Positions 34,390 to 45,224 are shown, counted from the stretch's first letter. The stretch: DNA of 64,000 nucleotides from Euphorbia lathyris (GCF_963576675.1 NC_088913.1:19604001-19668000), one strand, 5' to 3'. Notes: a model not told the origin generated them from the sequence alone. A program made the numbers and translations.

Positions 34390-35180
34390 ATATTCCAAGA
34401 CAAAGGAATCTATTTGTTGGAGTCACAGTCTAACCTCTCCAAGGCACGAAGTCGAGCAATGGTGGTCTGGATTTGCCTTAACGATTGACCAATTTGTGTT
34501 TCAATATCCATCAATTGGCCTCGAAGCTCGTTAACCTCGTCCACATTAACACTCAAATGTAAACTTTAAAGTGACTGATCCATCTGTTGTTGTCGTTCAT
34601 CAGACCTTTGTTGGTGTTCACTTATCCGCTTTAGATGCTCTATAAAACCAGCCCTCTCGACATTGAAACCATCAAGTCACTCCTGTATAGAGTGAAGATC
34701 AGGTTGTGGATTAGCATGTGAGATAGATGCACCATTGACGTTGCGACTTAAAGATGAAACAGCTCTCACATTTCTAGGATGCGACATGCGATCCCGATAA
34801 TAATGAGAAGTTGCTGAACCTAGTCCAAAAACCCCTCCATCCCTATTAACTCCTCTACGAGCAGCATAAAATGCTTCTATTTTATCAATGGCTTCAATGG
34901 TTGCCTCAAGTTCAGTGGTAGTTTGTTCATCTTCTTGTTGTTCAACTTGTTGTTCAATATTGTGCTCATAATCTGCCTACATTTAGTATCATTTAAAAAA
35001 GTAAGGTAATGCATCTATATATTACTTAATATCACCACATTAATTTGTACATGTTCTTAATATGGAGTATAATGAATTTTTACCTGAATTTCTTTACATC
35101 GATCATTAACAAATGAAAATCCATCATGCTTTGTGAGTGTGTGCCCATAAAAAGAATTGATCGGGAGTAATCGGCCTACC
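34390..35180 (-). pseudogene. CACTA-associated Transposase_24 (Ptta/En-Spm) gene relic
   Basis: On the - strand, one exon (about 35180-35083) reads FYGHTLTKHDGFSFVNDRCKEIQ, resembling the conserved TH..DGSFVNDR wording of this family. A GT donor follows, and an intron ends in TGTAG near 34980. The next exon reads EHNIEQQVEQQEDEQ, IEAFYAARRGVNRDGGVFGLG and SHYYRDRMS, then a heptad-rich tail. These are typical of the second protein of plant CACTA elements. In-frame stops are present (for example in IQE*LDGF). It supports calling the surrounding element CACTA. Confidence 0.65.
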
Positions 35181-35196
35181 TAAGTCCTTTTCCTGT

Positions 35197-35201
35197 CATA
35201 A

Positions 35202-35235
<34 letters not shown>
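35197..35235. repeat. (TA)n microsatellite
   Basis: Pure TA dinucleotide repeats run here. A shorter one occurs at about 34087-34106. Confidence 0.9.
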
Positions 35236-35237
<2 letters not shown>

Positions 35238-35707
35238 TGAATTAACCAATGAAAACTCAAATATAAATAGAAGTACGATTATATATTCTCTTAAATACAA
35301 TTAATAAATAAATGATATTGTATGTTTGAATGTATAGTTTGAGAATAGAAGAGAGTGCAGATTTGTATAAATAGATCTGTACCATATTGAACTGTAAAAT
35401 GAAGAATAAAAATCTAGAAATTTCTTTGTAGACTAAGTATGGATGTTTGCAAAATAATGAAAGATAGTGGCAGCATCATTGGTGACAAAAGCTTGTCCAA
35501 TTGATTAATAACCATCTTATTCATACCTGATAAAAAAACAGCAAACAAATAACCTCAAAATAGTGTACTAAAAACAAGACATTCACAAGAAATGTTTGAA
35601 TTCATTGAATGTTAAGGCAGAACATAATATAAGATATAGAAAAGAGGTATATAAGTGATGCAAGCCCATTAATTTCTTAGGATCTTCTAACATTAAAGAA
35701 ATTATTA

Positions 35708-36497
35708 CTCCCTCCATCCCATTTTTATAGGCAATATTTCGGTTGTACGGTAATTAATAAATTTAGTTAAAATACTATATATTTACTAAAATACCCTCCA
35801 TAAAGAATGTAATTAAAAATATAAAAATAAAGTTTAAATATCTTAGTATTTGAGACTCATTAAATACATCCAACCTAAATTACATATCCACAAACTCAAA
35901 TTAAATGTTTGCCGCTATATGGAAAATTCTTTCAAATTGCAAATTAAGCCTTACTGCCAATTAAGGAAATTAAATAAAAAAAATGGAGCCAAATTATACT
36001 CAGAATTTATTAAATTAAGCATTACCGCCAATTAAGGAAATTAAATTAAAAAAATGGAGCCAAATTATACTCAAGATTCAAATCAATTGACTCTAGTTTT
36101 TAATCTCAGTTTTTATCTTTGCACTCGAGTTTTGATTTTGCCCTTCCATATTGTAACTTTGAGTTTCTTTATCCATGATATTTTTTGAAAGATTGTTCAT
36201 GAGTTTTTTTATTGCTGCGTAGGAATTCATATGAGTATATATAGCTAGTGGAGAATGTAGTGGACTATTAATGATATTGATTCAAGGCTTCTTGGTATTG
36301 AATGTTTGAATGCAATTAATAATCATTGGAATTAAAAGAATTTATCTTCGTAAATATGAAAAAAAGAGGTGACCAAATTAATTAATAAGGGCATTTTAGA
36401 CTATTTAACATTTAACTACCACTTAAAAATAGAAAAATGTCTATATTTTAGGACGACTAAAATAGAAATATTGCTTATCAAAATGGGACGGAGGGAG
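35708..36497. mobile_element. Stowaway-like MITE with TA target duplication
   Basis: The left terminus CTCCCTCCATCCCATTTT and the right terminus AAAATGGGACGGAGGGAG are near-perfect inverted repeats flanked by TA. They continue with TATAGGCAATATTTC versus GAAATATTGCTTATC. This is the classic CTCCCTCC terminus of mariner-type Stowaway MITEs, but 790 bp is long. A 62-bp internal tandem duplication (35941-36003 and 36012-36074) partly explains the length. Confidence 0.8.
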
Positions 36498-36756
36498 TAT
36501 ATAATAATCAATGATATATGAATTATTAAAATACTCTACCTAAATCCATTTGAGTGAGTGATTATACATAAGAAGTTAAAGAATAATTTTTAACATCGTT
36601 GCAAAAAAAAAAACATCTTTACACTATTTTGTTGGTGAACTATTTTCTTATTTTATTGATATATGCCATCACTGTATACTCCACTATCTAAACAATCTCA
36701 AATGGGTTGTATGAATTAAAAAAGCACCATCAATCTTATAAGTATTATATTTTTAA

Positions 36757-37546
36757 GGGATAATGTGTAAAAATACCTCTAACGTTAGGAGTCAAGAGCA
36801 ATAATACCCCTAACGTAAAAAATGGTACAATTAAGGACTCAACATTGACAACTTGGTTCAAAATTGGACAAACTAATATATTTTTTATACAAAGTTAAAA
36901 TTTCTGTTTGCATGTCTGCCAGCTCCTGAAATGCTAAATGATTATCTCTTAGCCTTGTCAATTTCTTCTCTTTCAATTGAACCAAACACATAAATTCATT
37001 ACTGAACCAAAACAACTACATCTGATAATCTTAATTTTTCCAATTTTCATCTCTGGTTAAGTTCCTGCACTCTTCACAGTAATAGAGAAGCCCAAGAAAC
37101 ATTTCCGAGCTCTGGCCACACCAAATCAATACACTGTCGATATGAATCGCACCAAGAGCATCGAATTTCACCTTTTCTTTATTATTTTATTTTCTTCCTC
37201 TTTGTCTGATATTACACGAATGGAATCGAAATGAAATAAAAATGGAGTGAAATATTCAGTTTGCAGAAATCCATATAAAAAGTTTTGGGGATTCTATATG
37301 TTTTCCAAAGATGAAGGATATGTGGATACAAATGACATTCAATTGATTTTAATCACATGGAATTTCATGAGTTGGAAGAAATACTGACTATGCAAACGGA
37401 AATTTTAACTTTGCATGGAAAATATGTTAGTTTGTCTAAAATTTGACTGATTTGTCAACGTTGCGCCCTCAATTGTACCATTTTTAACGTTAGGGGTATT
37501 ATTGCTCTTCATTGTCAACGTTAGGGATATTTTTGCACCTTATCCC
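36757..37546. mobile_element. MULE-type MITE with 9-bp target duplication
   Basis: Long inverted arms of about 190 bp begin GGGATAATGTG on the left and, reverse complemented, GGGATAAGGTG on the right. Both contain AGAGCAATAATACCCCTAACGT and CAATTGAGG-like wording. Exact 9-bp flanks TATTTTTAA occur on both sides (36748-36756 and 37547-37555). The inner 400 bp do not resemble the arms and could be captured DNA, but I do not recognise it. Confidence 0.85.
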
Positions 37547-37616
37547 TATTTTTAATTAGTAAATTTTTATAGTATAATAAGACTGATGGGTAGTTGAGAA
37601 TAGGTCTCGGCCATTT

Positions 37617-39416
37617 TGATGTGTGGTTCGTCTAGCTGTGTTTACGGATGTAGTGTGATATGAGTGTGCTATGGGACTATGGATGTGGTCTTTCTAATTG
37701 CTCTAAATTCACTAGACGTCACTACTTAGGGGCAAGTGTACCCCGTCGTATCAAGTAATAATCCGGTTAAGACCGGGTATCGAATCCACGGGATTTATAA
37801 TTACAAGTGTTAGACGACTCGGTTTCGTATGTTATTTAAGCGGTAATCACTTTGGGGTTAAGTAAGACACAACTACACACTATTCCTCGCTATTGGCGAC
37901 ACAGATTTATGTAGCTAAAACTCTATGAAGTGGGATGAATATGATAAGTTATAATCATGATAAATAATGACTCTAAATGTATACGAATAATAGTTTACTC
38001 TTGGAAAGACGACCAAGTGTAGTAGAACCGACCCGTGAAGTACTTAGACTACGTGATTCCTAGTCAAGGCGTGTCTAATGCGGGGGAATTAGAAACTAGG
38101 GCCCGTAAGTTCCGTGGCTTGTCAATTCCTACGGTTTCCGGTTTGTTACTTCTGGTAAGGCAACACCTATATAACTCCCTAAAGATAGCCCGAATGGCGG
38201 CGGTAATCGCGTTGTCCTACACAATAATCAATTATCAATATCAAAACAAGCAATAAACATTAACACATAAAGGGAAATAGAGATTATAAATCATAAATTA
38301 TAAATATGGAAAGTGATTAGATGAAATACAACCAAGCCTAGTACATAGGAAGAGTACAAGCTAATTAGCAAGTAAAAAGGGAGAATCCGCCCTTGGAACT
38401 AGCTAACCGGACTCAAAGCCGTCTCCTAGGTCGTGGAGGTGGAACTCTCGAGCTTGGTGACGAATGGTGGAACGGAGCGTCAATGGAACGCCGGAACAAC
38501 GAACAAGCTCTCGAGGGGGAGAGTTTAACTTACAAAATCTGAATCTAAATTACAAGGAAAGAAAAGAGTATAGTGTAGCTCTCTAGTATGTAATTGGTAT
38601 CAAATGAAGTTCAAGAGCTTCTTATTTATAGACATCAAGCAAGGGCAAGTTTGTAATTTCATAAAGCACAAGTATGGAGCAACATTATTTGGTGCAGAAA
38701 TCCATGATACGCCCCGCGTATATTGGTCTACGCCCCGTGTAAATGCCCATTCCGTCAGAAATCTCCTGCATGTGGACCAATTCGTTGTCTTGTTGTCTCA
38801 AGCACGCCCTGCGTAAAAGATTGTACGCCCCGCGTGTTTGAGTCTCTGGAGTTTTATTGCTTGAATTGGTGCTTTTACGCCGTGCGTAGCTGAAGTACGC
38901 CCCGCGTAAAAGAGTCTCTGATCTTTTTATGTTGAGGAACTTCCTTTTACGCCCCGCGTATATGGTGGTACGCCCCGCGCAAGGAGAGTTGACTCTGGGA
39001 GACAATGCAGTCTGACTTTTAGGATTAGGCCAATTATTGCTGACATGTGTCATACGCCCCGCGTAGAGTGGCATACGCCCCGCGTATGCTGAGTCAGTTC
39101 CACATGGCTTCTGCGGATAAGGCAATCATTACCGACACCATGTTTCACGCCGCGCGTATGGGATTATACGCCCCGCGTATGGAGTGGATTTTTGCTCCTT
39201 TCTCGTACCTGAAATACAAATCTTGAGAGCCGAGTTAGCTTGACGTTTTTATTTCCTAAACTAATCAAAAACGATGAAAATAAACTGAAAGTACGAGATT
39301 TATTTTTATTTCTTTATTTTATCAAAAACACTTTATTTTTGTAATTAAACTTATTTATTTTATCCAAAATCAACCCGTAAATCACGCTAAAAGATAGGGG
39401 TAAAATACCCCTATCA
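37617..39416 (-). repeat. 3' LTR of element C (left copy)
   Basis: It starts TGATGTGTGG and ends CCCCTATCA on the + strand. It contains six pairs of the GC-rich motif at 38708-39179 and a TATA box at 38630-38623 (- strand). A 146-codon - strand ORF here is a by-product of the repeats. Confidence 0.93.
38708..39179 (-). promoter_or_regulatory. Six direct pairs of TACGC-CCC-GCGTA motif, left LTR
   Basis: Motif starts are 38708/38729, 38803/38824, 38876/38896, 38948/38969, 39053/39074 and 39146/39167. Within a pair the spacing is 20 or 21 bp; between pairs it is 72-105 bp. The array lies upstream of the TATA box in element orientation. The motif contains CCGCGT, which fits the VCGCGB box bound by plant CAMTA factors. 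Binding is inference. Confidence 0.8.
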
Positions 39417-39458
39417 AACCTCCTCGGACTTTAAAGTTTTACTTGTCCTCAAGTAAAA
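39417..39458 (-). other. AGGA-loop hairpin and 3' polypurine tract, element C
   Basis: On the - strand TTTTACTTG pairs with CAAGTAAAA around AGGA (39458-39437, 9-bp stem). CCGAGGAGGTT then abuts the LTR. It is the counterpart of the modules in A and B. Confidence 0.7.
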
Positions 39459-40880
39459 GAAATCGAAAGACAAGGGATTGAGAAAATTAAGAAACAAACC
39501 GAAGGTTGGTTTTGCCAAGTGCGTGATTTCAAAGTTATGGTTTTGTGCAAAGGTTTCGGTAAGTACCTACGTAAACAATTGAGTACGAAACTTGTTTGAA
39601 ACCTCCATGATCAAGATTTAATAGGCAATATTAACGGGGGTTGATTATCTATTGAGAACCCGATAGTACCTCACCAAGGGATTTCGCTCTTACGCTCAAT
39701 TTTAGGTGGGTCGGTGTTTTATCGCTCTTCTTTGCACTTACTCGAGATCATGTTGAATTTGCATTTTTATCCGGGTTTTTCCTCCTAAAATATGGTTAGG
39801 CAATATTAAAAATGAACCCGGAGGGGGGTTGTAATGTGGGTGGCTTTTTTAGTTGTTAGTTTAAAGAAACTCGAGTTCAAAAATACCGTTTTGTGATTGC
39901 ACCGTATCATTGCTTATTTTGGCCTTGGCGAATTTTACAAGACGTACGTCAAAATTGCTCGGGTGGAGCTTTGAGAATGCCTTATTATTTATTGTATCCT
40001 TTGTTTTGATAGAGACACAAAAACAATTTTTTGAGAGCTAATGGTGCTCATTTGCTGAGGCCGTGACTTATTTCGGGTAATTCGGGTGCAACTTGATTAT
40101 GTCGGTAATTTGAACAAGAGGAAAAAGGGTTAAATGTTAAAAGGGTATTAACAAAAAGTTGGTTAATAGGCTCGAGGGGGTTTCCTAATGTTTAATGAAA
40201 ACGAGAAAAATAAATTAAGAAAAATTAGCCTAAGTGGGTTCGGTTTATCATCTATTGCCTTTTTACCACAATAAGTGTACTTAACCCGGTATTAGATGCA
40301 AATTCTATGAGTCGAGTGAAGTCAAAGTTCTCGAAAAATTGTGAAAGAATTAGAGTTCTCGTACGAACTCTTTTTGGCTCAAAATACCTCACAAAGATTC
40401 GGGTTTAATTGTGTACTATCAGGTTTTCACTAAATTCTCAACTATCCCGTTTTTATTGTCTTTTTAAAGTTTATTATGGAGGTGACATTTGGGTTAAGAC
40501 TCAATGCCTTAGTTTAGTACTAATCCTAAGTTTTGCACAAATTCCTTAACTTTAAGACCAAGACTAAAATTTCTTAATCGAATCATTCCTTTATGTTCCG
40601 ACACTTTTATTTTTCATGACAAATAACGGAACTTTAATTAATTTCCGAAGGAGGGATAACGTGTCGGAAAAATTTAAAAGAGTCAATAAATTAGTTTAAT
40701 TATTTTGTTGTTATAAAATTTTTATTTTTGTTTTTGGTAGTGCAAAACAAACGTTAAGTGCGGGGTTGCACGTCCCTCCGCGTTATTTAAAATGACGCCT
40801 ATTCCAAGGGCGTCGCAAAAAGAAACTAAAACAAAAACAAAAATAAAGTAAGAAAAGGAAAAGAAGAAAACCCTAAGTGG
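39459..40880 (-). other. Element C 3' non-coding region
   Basis: No credible ORF is present. On the - strand, 40830-40750 holds GACGCC/GGCGTC (6-bp stem), TTTTAAATAA and a GGAGGGACGTGCAACCCC stretch. The layout recalls the hairpin-TTAAATAA-GGGAGGCAACCC motif after the element B ORF. That likeness is suggestive only. Confidence 0.4.
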
Positions 40881-40890
40881 CCAGGGGCCC

Positions 40891-41142
40891 TACGCGAGGC
40901 GTGCCCAGGGGGGCGATCCGCATAGGGCGGCGTTTAAATCCTTTATTTGGACAGTGACTTAAGTACGCGGGGCGCAATAGGGAGGGCGCCCCGCGTAAGT
41001 CGGCGTTGTGAATGTTTTTGGAGTTAGAGACTCAAATACGCGGGGCGCAGGAACAGGACGCCCTGCGTGTTTGAGGTTCTGAACTTTTTTACGCATGAAA
41101 ATGAGGAGTACGCGGGGCGTGCCATAGGGTACGCCCTGCGTA
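40891..41142 (-). repeat. Inverted pairs of the GC-rich motif after the third ORF, element C
   Basis: Pairs are GGGG-type then CCCC-type: 40964/40985, 41037/41057, 41109/41130 and a degenerate pair at 40891/40912. Each can form a stem of about 12 bp (for example TACGCGGGGCGC with GCGCCCCGCGTA). Confidence 0.8.
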
Positions 41143-41284
41143 GGTTTATTATAACCCGCAAAAATAAACGCAAAAATAGCACGAAACATAAACGGAAATT
41201 ACTAAGAAAATAAAAAGATAGTACATTAAAACATCAAACATGAAAACATCAAAAGAAAATGGAAATAAAAAAAAAGAAATGGAA

Positions 41285-42487
41285 CTATGGTTGAGATGGA
41301 GGTGGAGTGCCATGGAGGTTGAAGTAGGAAGCGAAGGAAGCGGTGAGGGCATCGAAACGAGAGTCGATCTGAGCTCGGTCCTCACGTTGTTGTGCCTCAA
41401 TGGTGTCGAAGCGGGTGTCAAAATGGGCCCGATCCCGACGTTGGTTATCCTCCAAAATATCCAACCGAGCGTAAAGGGCATTGAAGTCGTGGAGAGGTGG
41501 AGGGCTAAAATTGAGACCCAAATCCAAGTCCGAATCCCCTTCCGCATCGGAGTGGGCTGCCCCCGAAGTCTCGCCCGGGCCGGAAGTTGGACGCTTCAAG
41601 GTTTTAAATGCATTTTTGTCCAAAGGCCGAGGCATAAGGCGTGGGAGGCGCTCAATGGTGTCGGAGCCAAGTTTGGAGAGAGCGAAGATGGTGATGAGGT
41701 GGCCGAACCCGAGCTTGGCCCGTTTCCGGATGGGTGTGGCGTGAAGGTGGACGGCCACGTGGTAGGCGAGGTCGTATGTGAGCCCGTTGGCACAACAGTA
41801 GAGGGCTAACAGTTCATGTTTGTTGACCTTGGTAGACTCGGATTTCCCCGTGAAGTAGAAGGAGATGAAGCGGTGAAGCAGCTGGAGAATAGGGTCACGA
41901 ATACTGGCCGGGTGGAGGTTGGAGACGTGATAGTCATTGGACCCGGTAATGGAGGTCCAAAATTCGGGGGCGGAGACACCGTCGGGCCAATGGACGACAC
42001 TAGGCTCCGCTTGATGAGTGAAGTGGGTGCGAAGCCATTGAGTGTCAATGGTGAAGGGGCGGTTGTGGAGGCGAAAGTTGAAGAGCGCGGCCCCGGGCAC
42101 ATTGTTAGAGGTGAGGGAGGTGAAGAACTCGATGACCAAGGAGGGGTACACATGGTATTGTTTATGGTAGATGTCGTACCATCCGAGGGCACGGAGACAA
42201 GCTTCGAAGGGTGTGCCAAGATCCTGTTGATCAAGCATGCTATGGGGGATGTACGGAAGCTCTTGGACTGTGGCCGCACAAAGTTCCTCGTACCGTGTGG
42301 CCTCCTCCTCGGTGAGAAGGTGAAAAGGGGCCCGGTATTATCGTGTAAGTGGGGGTGTTTCCTCCCGATCAGGTGGTGGTGGTTGTTGATTTTGGGCGGA
42401 CCAGGAGGAGCATGAGGTGCGAGCTCGACGAGCTTGCATTTGTTGGTCGAGGGGGGTGTTAATGGCGGCTCGTTTGCTTCGGGTCAT
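41285..42487 (-). pseudogene. Athila-type third ORF of element C, one in-frame stop
   Basis: The start is the ATG at 42487 (MTRSKRAAINTPLDQQ). An in-frame TAA at 42340-42338 follows codon 49, after which the frame stays open for 351 codons. It has no other break. The domain contains FEACLRALGWYDIYHKQYHVYPSLVIEF-type wording, FWTSITGSNDYHVSNL, LLHRFISFYFTGK and a HELLALYCCANGLTYDLAY segment. A C-terminal coiled coil (FNALYARLDILEDNQRRD, then heptads) matches the coil position in element A, which also begins FNAL. Function is unknown. I see no membrane span, so an envelope role is not supported. With pol lost, its retention is notable. Confidence 0.75.
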
Positions 42488-42637
42488 GATTATGGTGAGG
42501 AATGAAGAAGGGTTGAGAGAAGGTGGGAGGAGGTTGGGATAAAGTTGGAATAATAGTGAGGGAAGAAGAAGGAGAAAGAAGAGATATATATAGGGGAAAA
42601 GTGAGGAATCCAAACAAAGCTCGGATTCCCAGAGGGG

Positions 42638-43352
42638 TACGCGGGGCGTAAAGGGACCACGCCACGCGTATCCCTCCCCCTGATGTTTATTTTGTGCAAA
42701 ATTTGTGAGGTACGCTCGGCGTAAACAGGGTTACGCCACGCGTATCAAACCTCCTGCCCCTTTTTATGACAAAAAGGGAAGGGACGCGGGGCGTAAATGG
42801 GGTTACGCCCCGCGTAAACGGACGGAAGAAGAAGGATCTTTGTGGTTTTTTTTTTGGTAATTTTCTGATTTTTTTTTGTTTTTTGGATTTATGAGTGTTT
42901 AATGATTTTTAATTATTTTATGATTTTTATGTTTTATTTATGAATGTTTAAATTTTTTTTTTATTAATTTGTAATTAAGAGGGTAGTTAATGAAAATTTA
43001 TTATGGAGGGAAGTTAAAGATGTAAATTTGAAATGATGGAGTTTGATTGGGTGGAAGAGGAGGTGGAGTGTGGAAGTGGAAAAGGTGTATAGGGAAGAGG
43101 AGTGATGTAAAGTTTGAGAGATGGGGAGTTGCCATGGGGAGTTGTGATTCACAACTCCCCGAGGATACGCGCGGCGTACCCTGGAGTATGCCCCGCGTGT
43201 CCTCTACGTGGCATTTATTAAAAAGAGCTTGTTTTAGGGAAAGCGTACGCGGGGCGCAAATTCCGGTACGCCGCGCGTAGTGTGTCCTTTATTAAGTAAA
43301 AAGGGGCAGACACACAACTACGCGGGACGCAATGGGTTGTACGCCCCGCGTA
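42638..43352 (-). repeat. Inverted pairs of the GC-rich motif between gag and third ORF
   Basis: Pairs occur at 42638/42658, 42711/42732, 42783/42804, 43166/43187, 43246/43267 and 43319/43340. All have 20-21 bp spacing and G-rich then C-rich arms. The spacers inside and between pairs are unrelated in sequence, so these are not tandem repeats of a larger unit. Confidence 0.85.
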
Positions 43353-43580
43353 TTTTAAGATTTTGGATTAATGTGGGATTTGTTTTTCTTTTGATTTTAA
43401 GAAAATAAAAGAAAAAGGAAGAAAATAAAATAAAGTAAAGATGAAGATGAAAATAAAATCACAATAATGCAAAATAAAGAAAAGAAATAACGTTTATAAT
43501 ACATATAGACAAATGGTTCGAGGGATTAAAACTGATGCTACGTTTTGAGTCGAAGTAGCTCGACTTTCTTACATGGCGGC

Positions 43581-45089
43581 TTATTGCAAGACGTCCGCGT
43601 TGGAGCTTGACGGGTCCGAACTCCTATTGTTGAGGAGCGTTATCACTTGTCCGGATTCTCGATTCTTACCCCGCGGATTTTGTTCAGTGTTCGCCGGGAG
43701 GGTTCCTAGTGGCCTTTCTTGTTGTTAACGGTTTAGGTGGGCCACCTGGCGGCTAAGATCCCTATAAAACACTTCGCTATCGGAAAGACGGGTTAATATA
43801 TCCTTCAACAAGGACGTGACCGATTGGTCATGTACATTGTTGGAAGGTGGAGCGTTTTGATTACCGGGCGCGGCTTGTGATTACCCGAGCCCGTTTTCCC
43901 GAAATTCTTGCTCAAAGCCGGATGGGGGCCTCAACACGTTATTATTATTGCCGTATGATAAGTTCGGGTGTTGGTACCGAGGCCTCCATCCGCCGTTATT
44001 ATTATTACTATTGTGGTGAGAATAGGAGTTCGGATGGGAATTATACCTTTGGTTACCTCCTATATAACTTACGTTTTCGGCATCGCCGGCGAAGGGGCTA
44101 CCGATTTGGCAATTAAACGCATCATGGTCTCCACCACAGTGAGTGCACATCAGGACCTGCACACTTTTATTGAGGCTTAATTGGGCTATCAACGAGTCAA
44201 GCTTCTTGTTCATTTCAGCTATGGAGCTTTTCGGAGCCTCTTTCTCCACAGCGAATGTCTGGTGTCGCGACGGGCTGGCAAGCCGATCCTCTTGCCATTG
44301 CACACTTTTCCTTGCGAGCTCATGAATGAGCTCGTAGGCCTCACTAGCTGACTTCCGAAATAGATCCCCACCTGCAGCGGAATCAACAGTCGCACGGTTA
44401 GTGGGAGTTAACCCGTGGTCAAAAGTGCTTACCAAGTCGTGCTTTGTGATGTCATGGTGGGGGCAGTTTTGGAGCAACTTCCGAAACCTAGCCCAAGCTG
44501 CGTGAAGGGCCTCGCATTCCAACTGCCTGAAGGATGTGATATCGGTCCGTAACTTGACTGTTTTGGACGGCAGAAAATAGTAGGAAAGGAACTCCTTTTC
44601 GAGCTCTTCCCATGACGTGATGGATCCCGCCTCCAATGAGTGTAGCCATTCCAACGCCTGTCCTGTCAATGAAAAAGGAAACAATTTCAGTCTCACAGCC
44701 TCAACGGGAACACCATTTTACCGAGAGGTATCGGCACACATAAGAAATTTATCCAAATGTTCGTTGGGGTTCTCATGGAGTTCCCCTCCGAATTGACCAC
44801 ATTGTTGTATCAATTGGATCATTCCGGTCTTGATCTCGTATGTGTTGGCCGGGATCGTGGGAGCGACAATGCCGTTACGATTTTGGGGACGATGCGGCGC
44901 AAGGATCTCCATCATCGAACGCGTATCATTGCCCCCACGGACGTTGTTCACGTGTGGCCTTTGGTTTCCGTCGGGTTGGTTGACCTCGGCGTTGGGGTTT
45001 GCCATTCTCTCTTTTCGAATCCTACAAAGAGTACGTTCAATTTCGAGATCAATAGGAATAAGAGAATCACTTTTCGATCGGGTGTGCAT
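43581..45089 (-). pseudogene. gag: Element C gag with in-frame stops
   Basis: The ATG at 45089 opens MHTRSKSDSLIPIDLEIERT, matching the IDLEIERT start of element A. The frame is interrupted by TAA at 44720-44718 and by two more stops, just before 43880 and near 43735. It otherwise stays in one frame to TAA at 43583-43581. The gag core (RLKLFPFSLTGQALEWL, then GSITSWEEL) is at about 44690-44600. The zinc knuckle CTHCGGDHDAFNC has the same short C-X2-C-X3-H-X4-C spacing as element A. A C-terminal gag segment (RPLGTLPANTEQNPRGK) is retained. Protease does not follow: the sequence passes into non-coding DNA with the GC-rich motif. Confidence 0.82.
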
Positions 45090-45224
45090 AAAGTAAAAAG
45101 AAGTATAAAAGGTTATCAACAAGAAAGAATAATGTTAGTAAGAGTATATATAAACAATTTATACAAAAAGAATGCTTAAACTAACAATGAAACGTTTTTG
45201 TCTAATATTGTAGGAAATTATAAA

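Noticed and set aside
38685..39125. A 146-codon - strand ORF with repeated Y-A-G-R peptide in the element C LTR
   Set aside because: The peptide repeat is a by-product of the 13-bp DNA motif at 21-bp (seven-codon) spacing. Pairs spaced 20 bp fall out of frame, the right LTR copy is shorter, and the ORF lies upstream of the TATA box.
38708..39179. CRISPR-like array
   Set aside because: Repeats are only 13 bp, spacers vary from 8 to over 80 bp, there are no cas genes, and the DNA is eukaryotic.
41240..42415. Several long + strand ORFs (41240-41809, 41816-42415)
   Set aside because: They are shadows of the GC-richer third ORF on the - strand, which carries recognisable family wording.
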